Below are positions 1 to 11,700 of a stretch of 64,000 nt of DNA, piece by piece. Within the stretch, counting starts at the first letter, position 1; the number at the start of each line of letters is the position of its first letter. Source of the stretch: Gambelia wislizenii (taxonomy: Eukaryota; Chordata; Lepidosauria; Squamata; Crotaphytidae); the NCBI GenBank assembly GCA_030847615.1, contig JAUMIR010000001.1:380910687-380974686 (forward strand). Reading direction: 5' to 3'. Under the pieces are notes generated by a model. That model was not told the DNA's origin and did not search any database. It saw nothing but the letters and a program-made list of their open reading frames with translations. The position numbers and the translations under genes were made by a program.

Positions 1-452
1 TACTAATGTGATGTTCATTTTCTAAATGAGTTGTGAAGTTAATGTTCTCTCAGAATTCCAATTGGTATTTGACCTGAAGACCTCCTTGTTGTAATGACAT
101 GGTGTTAGCACTGCCATGTTTATCTATTAATTGTTCCCCATACTTTTCAGATTTAATATTAACACTAGAAAATATATATATATTTGCTAGTGTAACTGAA
201 GAACTTTGCACCTTTGGCAATTAACATATAACTGAGGCAAACACTGGCCTGTGTCCTATTATTAATCTCAATGGGATTTATTTATGTTTTGGCTCTGAAT
301 CAACAATTGATTCAAAGTGTCTATTTTAGTTAGTACTAACCAATAGCATTGAGGACCCATTACAAAAGGAGGGTGGAGAAATTAACCAAATCAAACTGTA
401 TTTGGCTTCATGAAATTCCCCAGATAATCATTTCAGAATTGTTTACCTTATA

Positions 453-664
453 CAGTTGGCTCTCTGTATCCATGGATTTCCATCATCCATGGCTTGAAAC
501 TATTTTTTAAAAAAAATCCAAAAAGCAAACCTTAATTTTGCCATGTTATATAAGGGCCACCAATTTACTATGTCATTGTACATAATGGGACTTGAACATC
601 CATGGATTTTGGAATCCACAAGCGCTCCTGGAATCAAACCCCAGTTTATACCAAGGGCCCACTA
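453..664. mobile_element. Tigger-like (pogo/Tc1) MITE with TA duplication
   Basis: Starts cagttggctctctgtatcc after TA (451-452) and ends ccaagggcccacta before TA (665-666). The terminal inverted repeats and the internal ttttgccatgttatataagg match the copy at 23654-23893. The TA target fits Tc1/mariner-type transposition. Confidence 0.78.
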
Positions 665-1017
665 TATTTTCATGTCATAGTTTTGAACACAACACAGTTT
701 ACATTAAATATATTGGCTTGTCATGATTGTCATATTTTGAAACCCATAAAATGTAAATGCCTATTTTAAAAAACAGTAAGTCTTCTTGAAACAAAGGTTT
801 TGTATCATAATGTGAATTATGACACACTGCAGATGTGTTGGACCTTAACTCCCATCATCTTCAGCCAGCTGTCTGGGGACAAGATTAATTTTAATTCAGA
901 AGATCTGAACTGGGAGGGTTAATGGGTTGGGGAAAGCCTGCTTGAAATGCTGGTGGCGGGGGAACATTCTCAGTCACAATGCCTGCCTCCCCATGAAAGT
1001 ATAGATGAAAGGAATGG

Positions 1018-1264
1018 GGTCCTTTCACATTTCACATTGCACAATGCACATAGTACAATTCACATTGCACTATGATTCCACTTTAACTGCCATGGCAACC
1101 TCCTACGGGATCCCAGGAAGTGCAGTTTAGGAAGGACCTTTAGAATTCTCAACCAAGAAGCTCTAGAGGTCTTCCCATTCCACAAACCCCAGGATTCCAT
1201 AGGATGCAGCTGTGGCAGTTAAAGTGCAAGATAGGGTTATAACTGTGTAGCATGAAAGGGCCCC
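1018..1264. mobile_element. Palindromic hAT-like MITE, copy 1
   Basis: Inverted ends (ggtcctttcacat, catgaaagggcc) flank paired inner blocks (ccactttaactgccatggca, tggcagttaaagtgc). Its left end is expanded by an imperfect cacattgcac repeat. Confidence 0.65.
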
Positions 1265-2109
1265 TGGTTCTAAGTAACATGGTGAATAATAAACTGGTAA
1301 CTTCTAGGCTATTCTATTTCAGAGAGTAGATAGCAGCTCAGATGATTACAGATAAATAAATGAATGAGTAAACATTGCTCCACATGAAAAGGAAAACACA
1401 AGGGACAGCTTCTTGGTCAAAACCTAATCTCTGTGTTACAATGTGCACTGCTTATGGAATATTTTTAAAAAGGGTGTCTTATTAAAAATTCATTCCCTAC
1501 CTGAAAGTTGCTACCTGCACAATCTTGCATGGCACAAACACAATAGGGAATTACCAATTGAGTAGAAAGAACAAGACCTGAGTGTGGCAATAGCAAAACA
1601 CTATGGCCAAAATTTCATCCCATGAAGGGTGAATAGGGCACAGAAACCTCAGGCAGAGTGAGAGTGAGAAAAGAAGACTACTGCTGGCACTGGGAGTTGC
1701 ACTCCAAAAAAGTAACTTTTTCAGGCTCTTCATTCTTCCAAGCTCAGCTGTGTCTGTGCAAACTGCAATCCTGTCTATACTTGCTCAGTCCTAAACTATT
1801 AATTATTAGCAACTTTTCTGGCTGCTCAGATGTGAGACTGATATACTCTATCCTGTTGAATGCACATACATTTACACACATGTGCAAAAGATGTACATGG
1901 TCACCTCTTTTCTTCAAGGTCTCATAACAGCCTAGCTAGCTAGATTACAAATACTCTGAATTCACTTGATTGGAAATTATTCTGTGGTGAATACTGTTAG
2001 ATTTGTTCTGTGAAATGGAAACATTCTGTGAAATATTCTTTTTAGTTATTTTAAAAGTAAAATGCTGACAGTCTATTTCCTAACATTCCCTGTTTCAGAT
2101 ATTTCAGGA

Positions 2110-2600
2110 TGAGAGGTGACAAAGGGCTTGTCTAGATGGGCTATTTCCCCAGGCTTCCCACTATCTAGGAGCCCTGCAGCCCAAAAGGTGCAGGGCTCTT
2201 GCCCCAATTCACCTCTGGGCGGTCCTGACGATGCCCGAGGCAAAGATGGGGGTAAAGCCAAGGTAAAGCAATTGAAAGCATTTTTTTTTAAAAAAAACCC
2301 AGGAAAATCCATGTTGTGCAGGAAACCCATATGGGTCCAGAATGGGAATGCAGGGTCTGTACCTGCACATTAGATTGTATTGCTGGCCACCACTGTTGGT
2401 GTCGCTCTGCAACTGGGAAGGAGCCTCTCAGCATGTGATCCAGTTCCCCTGTATGTGACCAGCCTTGGTCACATGCTGAGGGCCTCCTTCCTGGCTTCAG
2501 AAAGTACAATGCATGACAGCAGGGCAGGCGACTGCTGATATAGGCCAGCGTGTGCATGTGGACTTCTGCTCATGGTAACAGGGGGTGGGGATTTTGGAGA
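2110..2600. other. Unclassified repeat-like stretch, 5' flank
   Basis: Begins gggcttgtctagatgggct, text like the start of some reptile hAT MITEs, and contains an inverted pair around 2433 and 2470 (agcatgtga / tcacatgct). No clear termini. Confidence 0.3.
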
Positions 2601-2639
2601 CCAGATGTTTATGTTTTAATATGCTATATATATCTATAT

Positions 2640-3490
2640 TTAGTGCTGTAAGTAATGTTATTCAAGGGTTTAAATTTGGATAAGTATAGAGATGATAACA
2701 AGATTTGGTTGGTTAAAGAGTGCCAGATCTCATTGCTCTATATGGGTCCTGGGAAGGTCCTAATAGATCAATGCTTTCTAAGGGGGGAGGGTCTGTGGAG
2801 AGCAGATAATGGCTTGCTCATGGACTGTTGGAGAGCAAACGGGAAGGGAGCATGAAGGAGCCAGTCCTGTGGCAGGAAACTGGTATGGGACAGGTTCTCC
2901 TAGTGTGAGAGGACTGAATGACAGTTGGGGGAGAGAGAATGACAGTTGAAAGGGAGAGTGTGCGATGTGATGTGATGAGGAGAGGCTGGAATGTGTGAAT
3001 GGCTATAAGTGAAGCTGAGGGAATGTATGCACAGGGAGAATATGTATTAGGAGGAATAGAGGCTGGTCAAAAATGAACACCAAGTAGTTCTGTTATCTTG
3101 TTTAAACAATAAACCCATCTTTATATTTATTATTCATATCCAGTCTGCTCATGAATGTATTTTCCCTTACTGATATGTAATTGGCTGTCTAACCCTGTGA
3201 ACACCCACACAGAGATGCAAATATTATCCATCTAATCGTGGAACTGCAGTCTCCACAGTTTATTAGTTTGGTGGCAGCAGTGGGATGTGAAAAACCCCAG
3301 TGTCACAAGAATGGTAGCAGTGTAAGCGACGAGGTGGCCAGACTGAACAGTGACATCAATTCAGCTAGTGTGCCTGACTGTCACAGGAATTTGGGCCAGG
3401 TCTGTGGTCAGAATACTCCAGATGGAAGGTGGAGTATTCTGGCTGAGGTAGCAAGGTCAAAGTCTATAGCATTGTGCAGTTTTAGCAGCT
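2640..3490 (+). mobile_element. Gypsy-type LTR end and leader remains (tentative)
   Basis: An AATAAA at about 3107 and T-rich sequence lead to tttggtggcagcagtgggat at 3268-3287. This resembles the leader that follows the 5' LTR in vertebrate Gypsy elements. No gag or pol frame follows, because a DNA transposon begins at 3501. The left limit is a guess. Confidence 0.42.
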
Positions 3491-3500
3491 CAGATACTTG

Positions 3501-4135
3501 GGAGATTATCAGACGCTGTAACTATGGCATGACAACGATACCAGGAGATTACTAAAGGGTTTGTTTTTCACATGATGTGATCCCCTTGTTGTTATGCTCC
3601 CATGCTGCTCCTGTTCTGCCAGTGGTTCTTTTTATTGACGGGCTAAGCTGTCAATAGATCACCCGTTCTGTTTCTGTCATGGAATGACAGGCAAATGAAA
3701 ATGTGCCGCGTTATGCTGGCACAATGCCAGCATCAGTGAAAGGTCTGTGTCAAACACTTCCAGGTGTGATTGGGAGATCCAGGTAAACACTTTTTTTGTA
3801 CCCTCCCTGTGTTACTTGTAAATTTCTATGTATGTTTAGGTGCTTGGTTTAATTTTTTAAAGTGTATTTTTCATTTTAATTTTGAATTTCCCACGCACTC
3901 ATCCTCTCGCGAGAACAGCCCAGGATTTCAACAAGGAAGTGAATGCAGCTCCATGAGAGCTCCATTCACTCCACTCACTCCATTCACCCCTGGGCTGCTG
4001 AGGGGGAGGGAGCATCGCACAATTAAGGTAAGCATGAAAGTTTTTGTTACTGTGCCAGGACAGGAACAGGAGGGGAGGGCGGGAGAGGAGATTGAGAGAT
4101 GGGGACACTATTTTTGTCCCTGTCTGATAATCTCC
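3501..4135 (-). mobile_element. Non-autonomous DNA transposon, GGAGATTATCAG ends, TTG duplication
   Basis: 635 bp between ggagattatcagac and its exact inverse gtctgataatctcc, flanked by TTG at 3498-3500 and 4136-4138. Read inverted it aligns with 40237-40894 and 7006-7603 (a block around gctcccaggagtgaat, attctcatgagagga, cccagaagtgtttg). No transposase frame is seen. Three-base duplications fit PIF/Harbinger or CACTA-like enzymes. The family is not recognised. Confidence 0.75.
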
Positions 4136-5113
4136 TTGCACTTGAGAAAAGAGGTTTCCCTGTTTTCATGTGTGAGAACATGGAGATCATGGAGAACATG
4201 AAGTTTGAAAACATGATCCTATTTAAACTTTTGTCTGAAACCTTGTAGAGCAGGCATGGAAACTGTGTAGCTTGCAAGATATTGTTCAACATAGCATTCT
4301 TCATCATTGGCTATGGTGGCTAGGGCTGCTAGGAGATGCAATTCAAGATCTGCATGTAAAGGGTAGGTAGGTAGGTATTACGGATGCAAAGAGATGTATC
4401 TGCACTATTATTACATTATGAGCACTTGGGTAGCACTTTAACTGCCCTGACTTTAAGAAATCCAGAGATCTGTCATTTGATGATATATTTAGAATTCACT
4501 TCCAGACAGCTGTAATGTGATTGTTCAGGGGAGTAGACTAACACTCTCTAGCAGAAAATGCTATGGACCTCACTGAAATGGCAAATGCCAGGATTTCATA
4601 ACATAGAGCCATGCCTGCTAAAGTTCTATGGAACTTGCATAATTGTGCAGTTTGGAAACACTCCTGGATTAAACAAAACTTTATCCACTGACCCTATGCT
4701 ACATGAATTTGAAAGGTCTGAAAGAGACCACTGTATGCAGGTATTGCCATATCACTGGGTTAGATGGATTTTACCCAAATTCTGGTACTATTTACCTCAT
4801 TTGCTGTCATGCCAATTTCTAGTTCCAATAGGGAAAAACAGACCTCTCCTGGTCATAAAACGGCCTGGAAGTGCAAGTAGTAAAATTGCCCCACATTCTC
4901 TGGGAGCAGATTGGGGGGTATTTGGGGGCAAAATACTTTTTGAAATGGGGGGGGGGCTCTGGTGCCCAAGTGGCCAGAAAACAGCATGGGTGAGCACCTA
5001 TGGCCCTCAGGCTGCACTTTCCCCAATCTTACAGTAGTTGGCAAGCTTGCAATTCTATGGATTCTATTTTATTCTGTAAAATGCTGAGCAGTCAAAATGT
5101 AATGAGTCAGTAT
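4136..5113. other. 5' flank of SLC5A12 without recognised features
   Basis: AT-rich. A 159-codon open frame at 4558-5037 has no recognisable similarity and no splice or promoter context, so I treat it as chance. Confidence 0.6.
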
Positions 5114-5131
5114 GTTAAACTAATGTTTAAC
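5114..5131. promoter_or_regulatory. Palindrome GTTAAAC-TAAT-GTTTAAC upstream of SLC5A12
   Basis: A perfect 7-bp inverted repeat with a 4-bp spacer lies 286 bp before the start codon. It resembles paired forkhead or HNF1-type half sites, factors active in kidney tubule and gut where this transporter is used. No TATA box or transcription start can be fixed, so a regulatory role is inference only. Confidence 0.25.
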
Positions 5132-5416
5132 CTTAAATAAAAATCTCACCAGATAAAAAGGGTGTGAACTCTGCATCCCTCCTGCTTTCTGTCCTAGTTA
5201 CTTTACTCCTGTCTGGAAAATAATTCCTGAAGCATGGCTCTAGAATGAACTAAATCTGAAGTTCCTGCTGTATCCTGGATCACATTTGTGATTTTGAATA
5301 TATAATTGATAGATTATGGAGAGGTAGTTCTTTTCTTGCTTTGGAGAATTATTTAAATTATTCCTAAATAAACACAAGAACAAGCTAACTTGACTAGGGG
5401 ACTGCTAATCAGCACA

Positions 5417-5773
5417 ATGACCAGCTTCATCCCTCCAGATGTTAAAAATTTTGTTGCTTGGGACTATGTTGTCTTTGCTGCCCTTTTTCTCATTTCTTCT
5501 GGAATAGGAGTCTTTTTTGCAGTTAAAGACAGGAAAAAAACAACTTCTGGGGACTTTTTAGTGGGTGGCAGACAGATGACTTGTGGACCAGTAGCCCTGT
5601 CCCTCACTGCTAGTTTCATGTCTGCAGTGACTGTGTTGGGAACTCCAGCTGAGGTGTATCGTCATGGCTCTTCCTTCATTCTCTTTTCCATAGCCTATAC
5701 GTTTGTCATAATTTTTACTTCAGAACTTTTCCTACCTGTATTCTACAGATCTGGAATTACAAGCACTTATGAG
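5417..5773 (+). CDS. SLC5A12: SLC5A12 coding exon 1
   Basis: Residues 1-119, ending at a phase-0 donor (GAG|gtaagg). It encodes the extracellular N-terminus, TM1 (about 15-36), the intracellular FLVGGRQM loop common to SLC5 members, TM2 with [13 protein letters not shown], and TM3 ending [15 protein letters not shown]. The open frame runs upstream to a TTG at 5390, but the ATG at 5417 is the only credible start. Any 5' UTR exon boundary upstream is not resolved. Confidence 0.95.
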
Positions 5774-8700
5774 GTAAGGTTGTTTTCAGATATATCTAGA
5801 TCTTGATCTATATATAGATATAGATGTATGTACGTATGTATGTGTGTACCTATAACTATATATCCATAGCTTTCTATCCATCCTCATGTCTTGAAATCTC
5901 ATTTTACTTGGCCATCTTAAGACATTTTGGTATTTATTTTGTGGGCAAGGGAATGGAGTGCCAATTTCAATATGAAGGATAAGTCAACCATATTCTCCGT
6001 AAACTTACTGCCTAGTTTTAAATAGAAATGTATGTGGCAATTAGTAAAGACAATTAGTAAAGACAATGAAGAGACATATATATGTATAGGATAATTTCAA
6101 GTGTGGTTTAAGTTCTGATGAAAATACTTTTAATTGATCAAGGTTATTAGAAATCAATTCTGATTTAATTCATTGTGTGCTATAAGAATCCACATAGCAA
6201 CATAATGGAAGAATGAAGAATGCCTTTCCATTGATTAATATTTTAAAATAAGTAGCAGAAATTGTTTAAGTAAATTTTTAAAACCCTGGAATTAATGGGG
6301 CATGATTATGACAAGTTGATACATTTGTACACTGATGGGCCTTATTAATTTAATAGTGGAACATGAAGTGATTTTGTTTGTTCACAGTCATTTTCATTAC
6401 TTTTCTTACTACTAACTTATATATGTTCAGTTCAGTTCAGTTTGCTTTTGTGCTTCTTGTTTGTCTAATTTTAATAGTTTTTAAAGTCAACTGTGACTTA
6501 TGGTGACCCTCTCACAGGGATTTCTTGGCAACATTTATTCAGAGGAGATTTTCCATTGCCTTCCTTTTAGGCTGAGAGGGTGTGACTTGTGCAAGCTCAC
6601 TCAATGGGTTTCCATGACTGAGCAGGGATCTGAACCCTGGTTTCCCAGAGTCCTAGTCCAACACTTAAACCATTAAAACTCACTATACCATACTGTCTAC
6701 GCCAGTACAGATAGAAAAAAAAGATAAACTACTAGATAGGCATTTTACTTATATAAGTATATTTTTCTACGGCTGTCTAAATGAGACTAGAAGTGCTAGT
6801 TCATCAACAACCATGGCTTGAATGACAGGCATATTCCTCCATTTATTACAAGATATGCAGGGTTGCTTTGAGGATGGGTACTGAGGATAATGTATTTAAC
6901 TTTTTCCTTCCTTCATCTTTTTCAGTCTCAAACACTCCCCTGAAACTGCCAGACAGCAGATCAAATGTCAATACAACATTGATATTGGTATTTTAATCCT
7001 TCAGAGGAGATGATCAGACAGGAAAACAAAAAGTGTTCCTGTCCCACAATCTCCACTCCTGCCCCTGTGCCAGAACAATCACCCTCCCCAATGCACTTAC
7101 CTCCTGTCCTGTAGTTCAGGCAGCGCAGGAGTGAACAGAGCTCTAACGGAGCTCTGTTCACTTCCTGGATCGAAATCCCACCTGTTCTCGTGAGAAGATT
7201 TGAGAGTGGGAAATTAAAAAATAAAACCACAAACAATAAAAAAAGTTACAAAAAGCACATGCACACACTTTAAAACTTTGAAGTAAACCAGAGAAGTTTT
7301 TAAAAAGTGTGTCACTCACCTGGATGCCCCAATCCCACCCAGAAGTGTTCTGGCAGGGACTACCCATTGATGCTGGGATCTTGCAAGCAGCACGGGGCAC
7401 TTTGTCACACACAGGCAAGTCTGTAACAGAAATGGGATGGGGGATCTATTGACAGCTTCTCCCCATCATAAAAAAGAGTGTCTGTGGAATGGCAGCAGAA
7501 TGACTGCAACATGATTGGGGGATTACATTGTCTGGTAAGGAAGCCCTTTTATGATCTCCTGCCATTTTTTATAACACCACTTTTGATGCATCTAATAATC
7601 TACAAAGCCAATAGCAGCTTGGGGCAGGGGATTGAATTTGGGAAATGGTAAAGTGGAAAAAGGGTTAAACATTGTCTCTCCAGGTGTCAAGTCTATGGCG
7701 CCATGTCTACGATCTTTAAAGCTGGTATGTGAAGCTGCTGGTTCCTAATCAGTGATTTCCCATAATTTAGCCCATACTCTACATAGATCTGCATAGTTCT
7801 ACTTAGTCCATGCTCCACATAGTTCAGATATTGATGAAGAATTTTTTTGGGGGGGGGAAAGGGGAAAAAGCAGGGAAGTGACTAAAAAGCAACCAACACC
7901 AGGACAGAATTTATAAAGTCAGAGTGCCCATGTTCATGAAAACATTTCCAATGCCTTTCAGAAAGTTAAAAAAAAAAAAAAACTTTGTTGGACCTTATCT
8001 CACTAAAAGGTTTCCTTACTCCTTATCATATTTTCAAGATTTCTTGTTATACATGTTTTGTGACATTTTTAGTCAATTTCCTTTAACCCTTAGAGAGTTT
8101 TGGTGCAGTCCAAATACATTCAGACCAATGGGTCTGACATTACTGAAACCAATGAAATATGGAGGGCACTATTCTATATGCATCTACTGATTCATGCATG
8201 CTACTGCTGATTATATATGTGTCTACTGAAACCATAGGTTGAAAAGTAACCTTTTAGGACTACAGTTTCCCAGTTCTCCAACTAGAATGGTCATGATGTC
8301 TGAGATATTCTGGTAACTGTTTTTCGTAAAAGTTCCTATTGCGTGTCCACGCTGGATGTACTCCCCCCACCCTCTTCCCCTAAATAATGACAGACACAAT
8401 ATAAGTTTGAAAGATATATTGATATGTGATTATATGTATATTGGCAATAAAAAGGCCACAGCTTTATTGATAACATCTGCAATGGTTGGCTCAAACCACA
8501 TGGTTCCGGATTCAGATTTTGACCAAGCGGAATGCTGGTCGATGATACCAGTGTCGGTCCACCACTGACACTCACCACTGATGAAGGAGGAGGAGTCCTG
8601 GACAGGCCTCAGCATGCCTGCCAATCCTTCACCCTTCCCCTTCTTACCAACCATTGGGGAAGTTGGGGGACTCCGTGAACTTGACCTTAAACTTCACCTT

Positions 8701-11700
8701 GACCATGAACTTGACAGAGATCCCCCTTGGATCAGGACCCATGCTAACCGCCCCTAAAGTTGTGTCAAAGAGTAAATGCAGAAAATACAATAACCTACAG
8801 ACATAAGACAAAGGGAGGGAGGGTGGATTTTGGCTCCTTGAGAGCCACTGTCCAGTCCAGTCCAGTGTAGTGGTCAGGAATTTATACCCAACTGCTGGAC
8901 TGGAGTGGAAACTGCTGCAAAAGGCAGCAGCGTCCTGCCTCCTGTCCAAACAGCAGCCAAGGCCCAGGGAGCCTCTGACTGGCTGGGAGCCATTCAAATC
9001 AACCAATCAGGGCAGGGCTGACCTGTTCTGATTGGTTGTCATTTAGAGCTCCTTCCCGGCCTGCGAAGAGAAAAAAACATGATGCCGCCCCACCACGCGG
9101 AAGAGGTGCTGGAGTTTAGACCATCTGGCCCCGCAAGCAAGCCAGCAGCAGCAAGTAGGTAAGTCAGGCAGCTCCCTGCCAAGCTCTGACTGAGACAGAT
9201 ATGTTCTCACACAAAGGCATTAAGAGGATGGAATCCAACATCCAGCATTTGGAGAGCTCATGTTTTACTCTTCCCTTCTACTAGGGACAATCCAACCAAT
9301 AGGCAAAGTGAGGTGGCTGTGTCAGCAGATGCTAGGAGGCAGGGAACTGCAGCTTAGTGCTGGAAGCAGAGAACTAAGTGTGGCAAGCAAACTGCTAACT
9401 TTAAATGTGATGAAAGGTACCATTGCCAAGATGGATAAGATTCAGCTATTCACCTGGTTAGCTTTTGTATACAAAGGATCTTTGCAGCATCTGGGCCTTT
9501 GCTTCAGGCAGTCTTGGATCATCCCTGCACTTAACAGATAGGGTTGTCTGGTGCCTCTTTTTTGAGGGTTGGAAAGCTTTCCTTTTTATATAGACTGATT
9601 AAGATCTCTCTCTCTCTCTCTCTCTTTGTGTGTGTGTATCCTGTATTTTGGGATGTGGGCTCTTCATAAAGTTGGAAATGTTGTGCATCATGTAATTTAC
9701 ATTACTTTTACAGAGAAATACAAAATTAACTGAACTGAATACTTTCATTTGAGATTTAGGCACAACACAAAATTCTTAATAACTACTTCCTGACTGTCAA
9801 CCCTGCTGTCCCTTCTGGCAGTTCTGAAATGCTGGCAACACTATTAACAGATGATGCAGAAGTATAAATAATGATCAGAGGGTTATTCACACACAAGTGT
9901 GGTGTGCCCTTGTGTGTCTTTGTTCTTTTTCTTTCTAGCTCTCGCCTCTTTTTTCTATTATCTGATGTTTTTTGTGTGTGTGATAAGCAAAACTTGGAAT
10001 TTTGTATGCGGTGGTGTATTGTACAGAATTGAGAATCTCCTGCTTGGAATTCTAGCTTTATCACATGAAGAAAAGGAGGCAGAAGTGAAGCCACAGAGTA
10101 GCAGGTCCCACCTTGCCTTATTTCATGATATTGGTGTGTTTCAGCTGCTCTCCCATTCCGGTCCTATGGGAGACAGTGGTAAACTTGGGTCTTTTTGCTA
10201 AAGGAATTTTCCCAGTTAGCAAAAAGACCCACATTTAGCACCGTCTCCTATGAGACGAGAGAACAGCTGAAACATGCCGACATCATGCAATAACGCAAAG
10301 CAGGTAGTGCTGTTATCAGGGTGCATTGCCAGTTCCTTCCCTTGTGAAATAAGCACCTAAATGAACCAATGGTTAGACCACAAGACAAAAACACTGCCAA
10401 AGGCACGGGAGGGTCATCAGGAGCAAAAGAACATTGCTCTCTCAGTAGTCCTGATTTCTATATAATATAGATCAGGAGATCTTGGCTGTACTGAATAACA
10501 GAGCATTGGTGCTTCCAGAATTTTGCACTAGCTTCCTGAAGATTGGGCCAAGAGGTGTAAAACATACTTCCTTAGACTATTGACTCAGCTGAAATTAGAG
10601 CTGAGTGTCACTATAGAGTAATTACCAAGAACACAATGTCTAACCCTTGTGACCTGGATTTAAGCAAGACAAGCTGGAACTTTTTGGACTGTGGATTTTT
10701 TCACCAAGCTCTTTAATCATTTGCACTTTAATCATTTGATGTTGTAGCATTGGCCTGAACCTGTTTTAGTAGCATGTACTCATTTGAAATTAGCATGCAG
10801 TAAAAGTCTAATTATCTCACAAATGAAAGCAGAAAAGTCTACATAGCCATAAAGAAAATGTATCCCATTTGGCAAGCTATATACAATTTGAGCTGAAGTG
10901 TTTCATGAGGTGGAAAGGATATGTCAGTTGACATTTAAAAAAATCTAAATGAAGTCCATAGAAAATAGCAGGATAGAATGGTGTTTTATGTTTGAAGCCT
11001 TGAAATGACTACAAAGATGCCAAGTTTAACAGGGAAAAAACCGTATATCTTATATCTCTTATTGCAGAGGTCAGAAGAGCTATTATTTTGGACTCTAATT
11101 GGCCATGCTGGCTGGAGGATTCCAGTTGTACTTCAGTCAGTTTCTAAAATGAAACCTTGTTAAGTTATGCATTGCTAGTACAGCAGGCCAGAGTACAGAT
11201 GGCATAATTAGAGAAAAGAGGGAAAGCTGAGGACAAACAGGGAAAGGATAGATATGGAATAGCTACAAGTTCAAATTGGCAAAGCAGCACAAAGGAAGGG
11301 CCAAGAGTTTACCATGAAGTTGAGGCACACTGAAGCTGCTGACTGTCCAGCCATCCAGCAGCATTTTCCTGCTTATTTTCAGGCTCTGCTGGTGAGCCCT
11401 CTTGCCCCTTGATTATGAAGGGGGAATGAGCCCCCTCTACTGTCCTGAGGAGGTGTAAGCAATTCTCCATTTAAGTGTCTTTACCTTGTGTGGACCCTAG
11501 ATAAGATTTTTACATAATTGGAAGCAACCTTTTGGTTACTTCTGGTTCATAAAATGGTCAGGTGTGGAAATCAGGGATAGACAATGAATGAGTGTGCCCT
11601 TCAAACTTTCTGAAGATGCCCTGTCTTGGGGTAGGAAGGCTTGTTAATCAAAGGGAATTAAATGAAGGTGAATCAAAGGGAATGAAATTAAGAGAGCATT

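Noticed and set aside
4558..5037. 159-codon frame upstream of SLC5A12
   Set aside because: No similarity, no splice signals that link it to the gene, and ordinary intergenic composition.
5390..5416. Upstream TTG as start of SLC5A12
   Set aside because: Vertebrate genes start at ATG in nearly all cases. The ATG at 5417 gives the expected N-terminal length.
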